Shown here: in pieces, positions 32,047 through 42,890 of the stretch
How positions within the stretch are numbered: the stretch's first letter is position 1
Layout of the letters: every line of letters starts with the position of its first letter
Origin: Agelaius tricolor
Taxonomy: Eukaryota > Chordata > Aves > Passeriformes > Icteridae
Reading direction: 5' to 3'
Assembly: GCA_023055355.1 (NCBI GenBank)
Contig: JALJCS010000029.1
Coordinates: 7,255,001 to 7,319,000 of the forward strand
DNA: 64,000 nucleotides
Position numbers and translations under genes: made by a program
Notes under the pieces: generated by a model
The model's database searches: none
Told to the model about the DNA's origin: nothing
Seen by the model: only the letters and a program-made list of their open reading frames with translations

Positions 32047-33149
32047 GGCATGCACAGAAACATCCCTCACGTGTGGGAAATGTGGAGGTGCAAACCCTGC
32101 AAACAGAGGCAGCAGCAGCAGCTCAGGAGCCCCTGCCCTGGTGTGGCACAAATGCACCAGGCTGAACAACGGGGCGGGGGCAGCTGAGCAGAAATGAAAT
32201 CACAGCTGCTCCCAAGGCACCGTGACCCCTGGCAGGAGGCCAGGCCTGCACTTAGAGGGATGGTTCTGGAAATAACAGGAGGTTGAATGACATTTTTCAC
32301 ATTAATATCTATTCCTTCCCTGTCCCCCAGCATGTCAAATTCAGCTGTGCTCCAGCCCTGCCAGTCCATGCTTGTATTCCCATTTTCCAGCTGGGTTTTG
32401 GGACATTTATTAAGCCAGAAACAATTAAATCAAATCCTGGTGTAGCTGTTAATTATAAGGAAATAAGGACTTATTTCAATAATCCTACTGTTGTGTTCTG
32501 CTTCTCTTTTGAACTGAGTTTTTTAATCAGATAGAAATGGGAACTCGGGATGCTTGGAAGAATCTCAGCATCCAGATTTCCAAGCCTGGTGCCTCTTTTC
32601 CTTTAAGCCCTAACCCAAAAGCTTTATTTTTAAACTGCTCTCACTCTGTGGTATCTCTTCAGAGCTTCTGTTCCATTTGGCAACTTTAGCAGCTCATTAG
32701 GGCTTCTTGCTTTTATTTTGACTTGGGTAATGAGGGCTGTAAAGAATTGCCAGTCTACACTGGTGCTAATGAAAACCAGAGTGCAAAGGGCAGAGCTGAT
32801 AAATCCCGCTCTGTGAAGGGCTGAGAGTGGAGCAGGAAAACATCTCAGCCGGGATTTAGCTCTAAGCTGCCCCAGCAGGGCCCAGCTTTGCCAGGGATGG
32901 TTTTCCTGTGGGGATCAAACCAGCCCCGTGGGGGTTGCCCCTTGATTTCCAGCAGCTTTGGGGCTCTCAGGCAGCAGGGACAGCGCTCCCAGTGCCTCCC
33001 AGGCTGGCTGTGAGTCTGTCCCAGGCTGGCTGTGAGTCTGTCCCAGTCTGGGCAGATGGCTCAGTTCCCCCTGAGTGCTCCTCACGCTTCTACCTTGACT
33101 CAGGGCTTTGCTTTTCCCAGGGTGAATTAGGGACAAGGAGGGAAATCCC
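32047..33149. other. Non-coding sequence, no gene recognised
   Basis: The sequence is unique, including a TAAT-containing island at 32280-32530. No gene or transposon was recognised. Confidence 0.4.
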
Positions 33150-33845
33150 TGCCCTGCTGCCTTTCCCTGCCAGCCCTGCTGTCCCTGTGTCACCTGTTCC
33201 CACCTGGATTTCTCCCCGTTACCATGGCAGAGGCTGAGGCCCTGCCCAGCCCTGCTGTCCCTGTGTGTCCCCAGCCCTCTGTCACCCGGATTTCTCCCCA
33301 TTTCCATGGCAGAGATTGGGGCCATGGCAGAGATTGGGGCCCTGCCCAGCCCTGCTGTCCCTGCGTGTCCCCAGCCCTCTGTCACCCGGATTTCTCCCCA
33401 TTTCCATGGCAGAGGCTGAGGCCCTGCCCAGCCCTGCTGTCCCTGCATGTCCCCAGCCCTCTGTCACCCGGATTTCTCCCCATTTCCATGGCAGAGATTG
33501 GGGCCATGGCAGAGATTGGGGCCCTGCCCAGCCCTGCTGTCCCTGTGTGTCCCCAGCCCTCTGTCACCCGGATTTCTCCCCATTTCCATGGCAGAGGCTG
33601 AGGTTCTGCCCAGCCCTGCTGTCCCTGCGTGTCCCCAGCCCTCTGTCACCCGGATTTCTCCCCATTTCCATGGCAGAGATTGGGGCTCTGCCCAGCCCTG
33701 CTGTCCCTGATGTCCCCAGCCCTCTGTCACCCGGATTTCTCCCCATTTCCATGGCAGAGGCTGAGGCCCTGCCCAGCCCTGCTGTCCCTGCGTGTCCCCA
33801 GCCCTCTGTCACCCGGATTTCTCCCCGTTGCCATGGCACAGGCAC
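33150..33845. repeat. Minisatellite, 82-bp unit (100-bp variant), about 8 copies
   Basis: The unit is CTGCCCAGCCCTGCTGTCCC, a GTGTCCCCAGCC block, CTGTCACCCGGATTTCTCC and CCATTTCCATGGCAGAG. A long form carries an extra 18 bases that duplicate GCCATGGCAGAGATTGGG, and long and short forms alternate at 33242, 33342, 33424 and 33524. The array has few stops and is open for up to 205 codons on one strand and 177 on the other; the translations are periodic by-products. Confidence 0.95.
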
Positions 33846-34159
33846 AGCTTGGCACCCTCTGCTGTCACCTGCCCAGCTCTGAGCACGTGTGGCTGCTTCT
33901 CCTGCAGTCCCTGCACGTGGATATTTCCTGTCTGCAGCCAAGGATGCATCCATCACTCTGAGTGCCACCGTGCCCTCATGAGGGCCGGGCCTGCAGGACT
34001 AAGCCAGGCTCAGTGATGGCGTCAAGGCCTGGCTCTTCCTCCTCTAAACCCTCATTGAAACCCGGCCTGGCGCTGCCCACATCGCCCTGTAGCCCCTGAA
34101 AATTCATCATTTGTCATCCCCAGTGCTCTAAGTCTGGCCTGGCTCCAGAGGGGTCTGAC
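33846..34159. other. Short non-coding stretch
   Basis: Moderately GC-rich unique sequence lies between the minisatellite and a CR1 remnant. Nothing distinctive was seen. Confidence 0.4.
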
Positions 34160-34310
34160 AGGGAGGAGGTTTAGGTTGGAAATCAGGGGAAAATCCTTCC
34201 CTGTGAGGCTGGGAAGGAATGGATTCCCAGAGCAGCCGTGGCTGCCCAGCCCTGGCAGTGCCAAGGCCAGGTTGGAGGTGTCAATGTCCCTTCCAGGCCA
34301 GGCCATTCCT
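34160..34310 (+). mobile_element. CR1 LINE 3' region fragment
   Basis: It contains GAGGTTTAGGTTGGAAATCA, TCCTTCCCTGTGAGG, AGAGCAGCCGTGGCTGCCC and AAGGCCAGGTTGG, in the order seen in CR1 3' regions. It is degenerate and truncated at both ends. Confidence 0.82.
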
Positions 34311-34365
34311 TCATCCTGGGAGCAAAAAGGAGAAAGAATTCTCCAGAGCCACCCTTCAGCTCCTG

Positions 34366-34522
34366 GAGCTTCCCAGCCCTGACTTAATGAGAGATTCATG
34401 ATTAAAATCAGAGCTTCCCAGCCCTGATTTAATGAGAGGTTAATGATTAAAATCAGAGCTTCCCAGCCCTGATTTAATGAGAGGTTAATGATTAAAATCA
34501 GAGCTTCCCAGCCCTGATTTAG
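34366..34522. repeat. Minisatellite, 45-bp unit, 3.5 copies
   Basis: The unit runs from GAGCTTCCCAGCCCTGATTT to AATGATTAAAATCA and recurs at 34366, 34411, 34456 and 34501. The first unit differs by two substitutions (GACTTAATG and ATTCATG). Confidence 0.95.
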
Positions 34523-34685
34523 TGCCAGCAGTGAGGGAGTTAAAGCAGAGAGGGAGGATGCTCTGCAGGAGCAAAGCACTCCAGGAATTGCTGGATGAGT
34601 GACCAAAAAACCTCCTGAATTCCTGGCACAGCCAGAGCTGGGTGAGGGCTGGGATGATTTTGCACCATTATCCTTCCTGCCCTTA

Positions 34686-34866
34686 AAAATCCAGGAATTT
34701 ACCTGGAAAATTCACCTAAAACCCCAGGAATTCACCTGGAAAATTCACCTAAAAATCCTGGAATTTACCTGGAAAATTCACCTAAAACCCCAGGAATTCA
34801 CCTGGAAAATTCACCTAAAAATCCTGGAATTTACCTGGAAAATTTACCTAAAATCCAGGAATTTAC
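34686..34866. repeat. Minisatellite, about 33-bp unit, 5-6 copies
   Basis: Alternating units contain GGAATTTACCTGGAAAATTCACC or GGAATTCACCTGGAAAATTCACC, followed by TAAAACCCCA or TAAAAATCCT. The period is close to 33 bp, so one frame stays open and reads QEFTWKIHLK repeatedly. Nothing suggests that it is translated. Confidence 0.93.
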
Positions 34867-36952
34867 CCCAGCACAGGAAACAGAGGCTTCCCCTGATTTT
34901 TCAGGAGGGTTTTTTTTGGTCCTGGACATTTTTTTCCCCCCAATTCTTTGTTGTGCTTGGCTCCATCCACCCACCTGACTTTCCCTTTTGGAATTACCCC
35001 CAGGAAAAGCAGGTTTGAGGCATTGTCCCTCCCTCCCCAGGGTTTCTCTGCCACAGTTTGTGCCAGGGAGGGATTTTTATGGTGGCTCCACATTCTCCTC
35101 TCCCCCCAGCTGATCTCATCTATCAGCAGGGCTTTTTATTCAAACCTTTTGTTGGCAAAAAATTTGTAATTTTCCCTGCATTTTCTGTCATCTCTAAAGG
35201 CAGGGACCGTGCTACTGTCCCAGAATTGTAATAACTTATCTCTCCTTGTTGCCTTTGTGTCAGGTGTTATTATTAATCCTTATCAGTCTGTTGAGGGGAG
35301 GAAATTAAAAGGTCTGAAGGACTGAAACTCAGAAAAAATTTGTACTTTGGTCACAAGATTGAGAAGTATATTTCAAACTGATTTCTTTTATTTTTGGAAA
35401 TAAGCAGTACAGAGGCAAAAAAAAAAAAACAACCAAAAAAAAGGAAACTCTCTATTTATCCCCAAAAAGGGGGGGAAGCCAAAGGAGAACCACAGCAAAC
35501 CCAGACAGGGCAATTCAGTCCAGCATGAAATTGCAGAGTTAAATCTATTTAACTGCAAAGAAGTTATTTGAAGTTGCTGTGAATAAATAATGGATTTCAT
35601 TTTCATAAACAACTCATTTTCCTTCACAGAAAGCACCCAGAGCAAATGTTGCTCTGAAATTGTTTAATTACCAAGCCTTGCACTGAGTTATTTGCTGTGA
35701 ACTTTCTGTCTTTCAGCATCTTCCCCTCTTAGATTAAATCTCATTTTCCCACTCAAATGCTGGGGTGTGAATGGAATCAGCACTTTCTGTATTTAGAATG
35801 GAACTGGGTTTCTGCATTATTAAAAGGCAAAAAATGGGTTTTTCAGGAATCCTGCAACTCATTTAGCTTTTCTGTTTCTTGTTTTCAGAACTGCATTTCA
35901 GGGCAAGCACAAGGAGTGGGGTCCAGTTGTTCTCCAGCTGTAAAAGAAAAAGGAATTTTGCTCCACTCCCATGTCCATGACCTTGTCCAGCTGCTCATAA
36001 AATGGGATTTATTCAGCACCATCCCAAGCTTTGACCTGAAAGGTTAATTTTAACCAAACTGGCCAATTTACCTTTAATGGGATTTATTGGCCCCCAAATA
36101 GGAATCAATAGGAATTCTCCATTACTGGGCTTGTAAAACCAGCACTGAAAATAGAAATAAATAGGAATTAGTAGAATCAGGAGAACAGCAGTAACAAATC
36201 CAGAGCTGTGCCTGGAGCTGATTGTTTGGGGTTTAGGTTTCCACACCCTGCAGGATTTTGATGTGGCTTTGGTGACCAAATTCCCTCCCTGCAGTTCCTG
36301 AACTCCTTTTTGAAGAGAATTCCCTGCAGGGCTCTGGGGAGTGTTGATCTGTGTCCCAGGAAGGTTCATTTCCAATGTGGCTCTGCCTTCTCCCCTTGCT
36401 CCTGTCCCAGCCAGAGCCAGGGGTGCTGTCTGTGGGCTCAGCACGAATTCCATCCTTGCACAGAGACCCCTGGGGCTGCAGGAGGGGCAGTCCCAGCTCT
36501 GGGGGGGTTTCAGGGTGGGCACAGAGGCTCTGCTCTCCTCCCTGCTGCTCTCAGGAATCCCCTGAATCTCCCAGGGAAGTTCTTTAATCTCAGAACAGCC
36601 CCTTAGTCAGGACTTGTGGGGAATCAGCCAGCTCTGTCTGCACAAGCAGCCATAAAACATCACATTAAATCCTCTCCCACCAGAATGCATTAAAATATCT
36701 CTTTAATTTAATTTTTTGGGGTTTTTTTTTTGCCATGGGGAAAGATCTCTTCAAGCTGTCCCAAAGCTTCCAGCTCCAGCCTCATTCCAGACACCCAAGA
36801 GGGTGGAAAATGTCCCAGCCTTTCACAGAGCAGCCCAGGGCTGGGACAGGATCTGTTCTCTTCAGGTTTGGCTTTCAGTGGCTGCAGCTCTGGGGGCTGA
36901 GCTAAAGGGGTTTATTTTTCCACCCAGACAGGGATCAGACAGTGCTGAAGCC
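34867..36952. other. Non-coding sequence, no gene recognised
   Basis: 35200-35300 is a unique TAAT- and GATA-like island (CTTATCTCTCC, CTTATCAGTC and TTATTATTAATCC) that might be regulatory. 36010-36520 is open for 169 codons on the minus strand with no family resemblance. A poly-A run lies at 35420. Confidence 0.4.
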
Positions 36953-37283
36953 AGGACATTCTATCAATAGAGCAGGAAGTGCAAAGCACTTGATGTGTGA
37001 AAAGAAATATTAATATTTGAGCTGCAACTAATGGGAAAAAAATCTGATAACCAGAAACAGCTTTAGGTGTGGACTTATTCCTTTTTTCTCCCTGAACTTG
37101 CAGGAAGTTTGGGGGCTCTGTGTATCTTGCAAAGGGAAAAGGAAAACACTGAGAGCAGCTCAGGCTCTGTTGTGTTTGGGATGAGGACATTCTACCAATA
37201 GGGCAGGAAGTGTAAAGGACTTTATGTGGGAAAAGAAATATTAATATTTGAGTTAAAACTCGTGGGGAAAAAAAAAAATCTGT
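36953..37283. repeat. Dispersed direct repeat, about 95 bp, 2 copies
   Basis: Copies at 36953-37046 and 37182-37283 share AGGACATTCTA-CAATAG, GCAGGAAGTG, GTG-GAAAAGAAATATTAATATT and the trailing GGGAAAAAAAATCTG. About 135 bases of unrelated sequence separate them. They could be remnants of one larger duplication. Confidence 0.85.
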
Positions 37284-38403
37284 TTTTTTCAGCCACCTTG
37301 GTTCAGAGGGAGATTCCCCTGCAGGAGGGTCCTGATTCAGCTGCTGGATCCATGGGGGATTTTCTTTGGATCATTCCAGGGCTGGAAAACCCCACAATCA
37401 CAAAAGTTCCTCTCTGTTCTCCTGCAGACTGAGAGCATCCCAAGAGCACAATTCCAGCTGCTGGGGGTGAGGAAAAGTTGGATTTTGGGGTGATAATGAA
37501 AGGCTGAGTGCCCACCCTGCCTGTGCCACCCCCGGGTTTGTGGCAGTGGAAATTGAGTTCCCTCATCCCTGCCAGGGCCCGGCTGGGGGCTGCTGCAATA
37601 ATTTGGGGGTGTCTGAAGGAGGCTCAGGGGGGACTTTTCCCTGCACATCTCCCTGACAGGAGGGTGCAGCCAGCTGGGATGGGCTCTGCTCCCAGGGAAC
37701 AACAGGAAAAGGGAACAGCCCCAAATTGCACCAGTTTTCCCAGAAATTCCCATCTTCACCCTGTGGGCTGAATTGGGGACCTGGCAGGGAGCTGAGGGCA
37801 CCCCAGTGGAGCCCTGGCGTTTTTATCTCGTTCTGTAAACCACAAAGAACTGCAGCGAAGATGCCACTGCTTTCCCTGCTGGAAATGTGTGTTTGTCCCC
37901 TCTGAAAATCTGTGTTTTCCTGTCTCCTCCCCTTTCCCTGTCGCTCCTGCCACTCTTCACACCTCCATTTGCAGCATGGCTAAATTCCCTGGTAACAAAT
38001 CTCCTCTAAACCCTGCTCTTAAACGTTTCCCTGCTGCCATAAATCCAGGCTGAGGAACAGATTGGAAGGGTGTAAAAAATGCCACATCAGGCAGCAAAAC
38101 GGGCAGATAAGGGGCTGAACAAGCCACCAGGTGCTTGATCATCCCTCACGTGCTTCCAGAGCAAACAAACCTTTAAAAAGAAGTAAATGGACACCGTGTC
38201 CTTTTCATCTGCTTTATCTTGTCTGCTCCCAGCCAGGAGATTCATAACTGGCTCTCCCTGGGCCTGGTAAATTGTTTCTATTATTCATGATTAAGGTCCG
38301 GAGCAGAAGGTTCTTGCATATATCAGCAGACACTTGTTAGAGACAGCCTGATGTTATTAAGACATAGATCCAGGCAAAGGTCGTTAGGAGAGCGTCCAAA
38401 TGG
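37284..38403. other. Non-coding sequence with a candidate regulatory island
   Basis: 37310-37950 is GC-rich, with frames of 154 codons or less that match nothing. 38190-38350 is unique and AT-richer, with CTTTATCTTGTC, TTATTCATGATTAAGG and TTGCATATATCAGC motifs that could be bound by GATA, homeodomain or POU factors. No gene or transposon was recognised. Confidence 0.38.
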
Positions 38404-38975
38404 AAACATCACACGGGAGACAGAGGAGAAAATTGGGGCTGAATGTAAAATAGGAGAGGGGAAGCGTCACAGAGGGACCAAAAGGGGACTGGGGGAGAGC
38501 TCTGGGGCAAGGGGGAAGGAGGGAGGAGGTGCAGCACATCACTGCCCTCCTGGGAAAGGTCAGGGGGGACAGAGGAGAAAATCAGGGCTGAAAATAAAAT
38601 GGAATATGAATATATTCACTGGGAAACAGCAGGGCAAAAAGGGGACACAGGAAAAGAGGGAAGAGCTTCAGCACATCAATGTCCCCTCTTGGCGGAGTTC
38701 AGCCCCAAAACCCTGCCCAGTTGGTTCCAAGCATCTTTAAACTGGGCTTTATCAGGGCCCGTGGGGGACAGAGGAGAAAATCAGGGCTGAATATAAAATG
38801 GAATATGAGTATATTCACTGGGAAACAGCAGGGCAAAAAGGGGACAGGGGGACAGAGGAAAAGAGGGAAGAGCTTCAGCACATCCCTGTCCCTTCCTGGT
38901 GGAGTTGAATGCCAAAATCTCACCCAGTTTGTTCCAAGAATCTTTGAGCTGGGCTATATCAGGGCACATTCTGAA
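38404..38975. repeat. Tandem repeat, about 200-bp unit, 2 full copies and a divergent one
   Basis: Units at about 38567-38763 and 38764-38975 share GGACAGAGGAGAAAATCAGG, ATGAATATATTCACTGGG-type blocks, AACAGCAGGGCAAAAAGG, AGGGAAGAGCTTCAGCACATC and a TTCCAAG-ATCTTT end. 38404-38566 is a shorter, more diverged copy that begins AGACAGAGGAGAAAATTGGG. Frames across the units are not preserved. Confidence 0.9.
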
Positions 38976-39003
38976 CTTAAAGCCACACTAGAGCTGATCC
39001 CTG

Positions 39004-39696
39004 TGTGAAAAATGCCAGTCACTTGTTTTTAAAATTTTAAAAATTTTAATAGTAATAAAATGGTTATAAAAATAGCAATGTAATTAGAGTAATAGTAATT
39101 TGGACAATTAGGATTAGGACAATACAAGACAATAAAAACAAAGAGTTAGGGACAGTCTGGGTACCTTTTCTGGGCAAAATAAGCCCGAAAAAGGGCCCAC
39201 ATGAACAGAGGATTAACCCTTAAAAGCAACAGCCTGTTGCATATTCATACACCTCATCCATGATGCAGAAATTCCATTCAAACTCAGGATTCTGGCTGGG
39301 CAGTGTCAGCTTCTTCCTCTGAATCCTGACAGCTCTGCAGGGCTGAGCAAGGCAGGCAGAAGTTCATTTCTTCTGATAAGGGAGCAATAAATTCCCTTTC
39401 TCTGAAAGATTCAGGTGTCCTGTGGCTGCTATCTCAGTGAGAGTCCTTTCTTTAAAAAATATTTTACACAGCATGGTTTCTATTTTAACATTATAACCTA
39501 AAACTATATACAACCTAAAACTTATAACCTAATAATACCCAATAACCTTATAACCTTATAACATTAACTTATAACCTAAAACTATATTTAACACATCACT
39601 TAAGAGAATTACCACAGCATCACTTTCTCACACAACACATATAATATTCATTTTAATATCTGCCAAAAGCCAATCACAAAATACCCATTTTTCACA
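39004..39696. mobile_element. Solo LTR, ERV1-like, 4-bp target duplication
   Basis: The 693-bp element begins TGTGAAAAATG and ends CATTTTTCACA, an 11-bp perfect terminal inversion with TG...CA ends. It is flanked by CCTG on both sides (39000-39003 and 39697-39700), a 4-bp target duplication of the kind made by gammaretrovirus-like ERV1 elements. The interior has TTATAACCTAAAACTATAT repeats (39495-39590) and AATAAA motifs on the plus strand near 39054 and 39385, but the direction of transcription is not clear to me. No viral genes adjoin it. Confidence 0.85.
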
Positions 39697-40057
39697 CCTG
39701 TTTACCACAACCCCCTCCATGCCTGGCAGGAATATCCAGATGTTGCAGAGCCTCTCTCAGGCTGTGTCTGCAGCTCCGAGTGCAGCTGGGGGCCTGGATG
39801 AGCTGGGAGCTGCTGCTGCTGGCCCAGATGAGCCCTGCAAGCTCTGCCAGCCCCCCCCTGCTCCAGCTGGAGGTGCTGGGAAAACAAAGGTATTGATTCA
39901 TTGATGGTGCTTTAATTGGAGCAGATGCACGGGGCAGGGATGGCTGCAGCTCCCAGGGGTGCCAGGGAAATCCAGGCAGGTGCATTTGTCACATTGGCTC
40001 ATTTGGGGAGCCACAGGGGAGGCTGAAGGAGAAATAAAGGGGATTGAGAGGTGAGGA
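39697..40057. other. Non-coding stretch
   Basis: Unique GC-rich sequence with short frames on both strands. Nothing was recognised. Confidence 0.4.
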
Positions 40058-40252
40058 GCTGAGCCCCACATCTGGGAGCTGAGCCCCACATCTGGGAGCA
40101 GAGCCCCACATCTGGGAGCAGAGTGAGCCCCACACCTGGGAGCAGAGTGAGCCCCACACCTGGGAGCTGAGCCCCACATCTGGGAGCTGAGCCCCACATC
40201 TGGGAGCAGAGCCCCACATCTGGGAGCAGAGTGAGCCCCACATCTGGGAGCA
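40058..40252. repeat. Minisatellite, 20-24-bp unit, about 9 copies
   Basis: The unit GAGCCCCACATCTGGGAGC is followed by TGA, AGA or AGAGT, giving 20- and 24-base forms. Reverse frames read repeated PRCGA/LPDVGLS motifs because of the periodicity. Confidence 0.94.
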
Positions 40253-40285
40253 GGTTCCTGCCTGCCCAGCCCCTCCTGTGCATGG

Positions 40286-40615
40286 TTTGGGATGTTTGTG
40301 TGTCCCTGTTTGTTTGGGGATTTTTCTGTGTCCCTGTTTTTTTGGGGGATGTTTCTGCGTCCCTGGTTTTTTTTGGGGATGTTTGTGTGTCCCTGTTTGG
40401 TTTGGGATGTTTCTGTGTTCCAGTTTGGTTTGGGATGTTTCTGTGTCCCTGTTTGTTTGGGATGTTTCTGTGTCCCTGTTTGTTTGGGGATGTTTCTGTG
40501 TCCCTGTTCTTTTTGGGATGTTTCTGTGTCCCTGTTTTTTTGGGATGTTTCTGTGTCCCTGTTTGTTTGGGGATGTTTCTGTGTCCCTGTATTTTTCGGG
40601 ATGTTTGTGCATCCC
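40286..40615. repeat. Minisatellite, about 28-bp unit, about 12 copies
   Basis: The unit is GGGATGTTTCTGTGTCCCTG followed by TTTGTTTG, with length variation in the T and G runs. It is strongly strand-biased (G+T rich on the plus strand). It is open in five frames (up to 264 codons on the minus strand together with the previous array); the translations repeat motifs such as CVPVCLGMF and are judged spurious. Confidence 0.94.
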
Positions 40616-40778
40616 TGAGAACAGCTCCTGGCAGGAATTTCATGGAATATGGGATTGGCACAGCCTGCTCTGTGCTTCAAAAGTGCCAACATAGCTGCAC
40701 CTGCCTTATCTGAGACTGGAGTCAGAGCAGGCCTCAGGAAGGTATCAAATATTCATTATTCTGTGTAGAGCCTGATTT

Positions 40779-40904
40779 GTTACATCAGAAAGGGGCCACA
40801 GACGATGGCTGCCAGTGGGGTGGTTGTTAATTCTCACAACACCAGGGCCTCAAACCAGCCTTTTTATCCCAGAAATATTTATTTTTGTGCAGGGAGAAAG
40901 TCCA
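40779..40904 (+). repeat. Left arm of inverted repeat B
   Basis: The arm contains AAAGGGGCCACAGACGATGG, CCAGTGGGGTGGTTGTTAATT and AACCAGCC, then after a 30-base insertion CAGGGAGAAAGTCCA. The same blocks occur in reverse complement at 41088-41194. Confidence 0.88.
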
Positions 40905-41087
40905 GAAAAGAAGATGATGTTGCCTTTTTAACAGGGAATGGGAATCCCTTCCTTTTTTGGTGTTTTTTTTTAATTTAAATTATGAAGTGCTGTTTGAGAT
41001 CCCACCTCACTGGGAGCACTTCTCCTCCTGGTGAGGGCAATAGCTGGGCTGGGTCTCTGTTCCTAGCCCAGCTCCTTTTGGCTCCTT

Positions 41088-41194
41088 GGACTTTCTCCCT
41101 GGCTGGTTTTAAGGGGTTGTGGTGAGAATTGAATTAACAACCACCCCACTGCCAGCCAGCCATTGTCTATGGCCCCTTCCTAATGTGATTTAAC
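41088..41194 (-). repeat. Right arm of inverted repeat B
   Basis: On the minus strand it reads GGAAGGGGCCATAGACAATGG, CAGTGGGGTGGTTGTTAATT, AAACCAGCCAGGGAGAAAG and TCCA. Two small insertions relative to the left arm are GGCT and AATTC. The spacer of about 180 bp contains a 9-bp stem, AGCTGGGCT (41042-41050) with AGCCCAGCT (41065-41073). Confidence 0.88.
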
Positions 41195-41410
41195 AAAACT
41201 GCCAGCAAGTCAAAATTAATGCAAATGAGTGCAAATTCACATATTCCAAAAGGATTAGAATATCATTAATGTGGGCATTAAATATTTAAACAATATCTCT
41301 ATGAAAGAATTATGAGCTTTCAAAGCTTGTCTGTGTTTTATGACCACATTAAAGCAGTTGTAATGACATCTTCTATGCTGGGACTTGGAATTATCCTTTT
41401 TTTTTTGAAA
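41195..41410. promoter_or_regulatory. Unique AT-rich island with an octamer
   Basis: A perfect ATGCAAAT octamer at 41219-41226 lies next to ATTAATGCAAATGAG and GTGCAAATTC, followed by ATCATTAATGTGGGCATTAAA. The island is unique and markedly AT-richer than its surroundings. A POU or homeodomain-bound enhancer is possible but unproven. Confidence 0.3.
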
Positions 41411-42601
41411 GGATCATCGTGGCCAGAGCCCCCAGTGTCCCCCCAGGTCGTGGTGGCCCTGGGTGTTGTTGTCAGGGGAACTGTGGGGCTGTGAGTGTAA
41501 AACCCAAGCAGCAGCACCCTCAGAGCTCTGCAGGGCGATCCCGCCTCTGCTCCGGAGCCAGAGCTCATCCCTGGCCTTTATCCCTGTGGGATTCAGTGCT
41601 GGAGGGCTGGGAAGGTTCTCCTGGCTGTGGGGGACCCTGTCCCGACAAACAGGGCAGGAATTCCCAGGAATTCCCAGAGGATTCCCAGGGCAGGAATTCC
41701 TGTTCCCTCTGCTCTGCCAGCTGCTCACTCTGGGTTTGGGCTCTGAGGGGTCCCTGCAGCCAGGGCTGAGCATGGACAGGGATCTCCTTCCTCATGGAAT
41801 GAGTCTGATCCAGCTTTATTCACACATCTGGGACTCTGCTTTCCCATCCAAACCAAGTTCAGGCCAAGTGATCAAACACAGGCACGTTCCATGGCCAGCT
41901 GCAGGGAAAAGCTCTGATTTTCTGGGAATACCTTGATGGAAGCTCTGCCCAGTTTCAGTTACCTGGAGAATGTCTCAGCTGAGAGAAGAGCTTGCAGGAG
42001 AAACAGATGAGCACAGATCAGATGGGGACAGTGGGGATCAAGGCATTTCTTTGAGTGGCAAATGTAAAATGAAGATGAACTTTGATATTCCTGGTGAAGG
42101 CTCAGCCTATCCTGAGCCTGTCAGGCCTTTCCCTGGCTGTCCATGAGAACAGGAGCTCATCAGGATAACTGAAAGGCTCCAAATGTAAGATTTGGGATGG
42201 TCCCAACCCCCACAATGATGTTTTTAGGGCTGTGACAGGCAGGTCTGCAGAGGGATCTGAGCTCAGCTCTCCCCTCCTGGCACAAAGCACTTCTCCTGTG
42301 CCACTTCCAGCAGTGCCATGTGTGCCTAACAAAGGGATTAAAATTAAAAAATCAAAGGGAATCAAGTGCATTATTCCTCTCAGGGAAAAGAGAGAGCAGT
42401 GAAGAGCCCACTTGTGTGACTTAATGGGTTTTTTAAGGAGCTCTCTGGCACGCTGGGGAGGATTGCTGGGAGAGAGCCACGGATCCAGAGGCAGGGGGAA
42501 GATCCTTGGTGATGGCAGGGATTGTTCTCCAGCCTCTGCTGGAGGCACTCAGCTCTGCCAGGGGCTGGGAGCCGGCAGTGGGAAGGGCAGGGAAGGAGAG
42601 T
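41411..42601. other. Non-coding sequence with a short GGAATTCCC repeat
   Basis: 41650-41705 holds four to five copies of a CAGGAATTCCCAG-type unit. Otherwise the sequence is unique, and frames of up to 157 codons match nothing. No RNA gene was seen. Confidence 0.45.
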
Positions 42602-42890
42602 GGGCAAGGAGGATTTCCCAAAAACTCTGTGCTCCAAATTCTGCTCACAGCTCCTGTAAGGGTCCAGATGAGCTGGGCTGGGACGATTTCCCAAAAACTC
42701 TGTGCTCCAAGCTCTGCTCACAGCCCATGTAAGGGTTCAGATGAGCTGGGCTGGGATTATTTCCCCAATTCTGCTCCAAGCTCTGCTCACAGCTTCTGTA
42801 AAGGTTCAGGTGAGCTGTTCTGAGATGATTTCCCCAATTCTGTGCTCCAGGCTCTGCTCACAGCCCCTGGAAGGGTCCAGGTGAGCTCAC
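42602..42890. repeat. Minisatellite, about 68-bp unit, 4 copies
   Basis: Units share CTCTGCTCACAGC, CTGTAAGGGTCCAGATGAGC, TGGGCTGGGA and GATTTCCC-AA. The third and fourth units lack some bases after ATTTCCCC. Confidence 0.9.

Noticed and set aside
33224..33968. 205- and 177-codon frames
   Set aside because: They run through the 82/100-bp minisatellite on opposite strands.
39898..40713. Long frames (up to 264 codons) reading repeated short motifs
   Set aside because: They come from the 20-bp and 28-bp minisatellites, with no start context, splice pattern or family resemblance.
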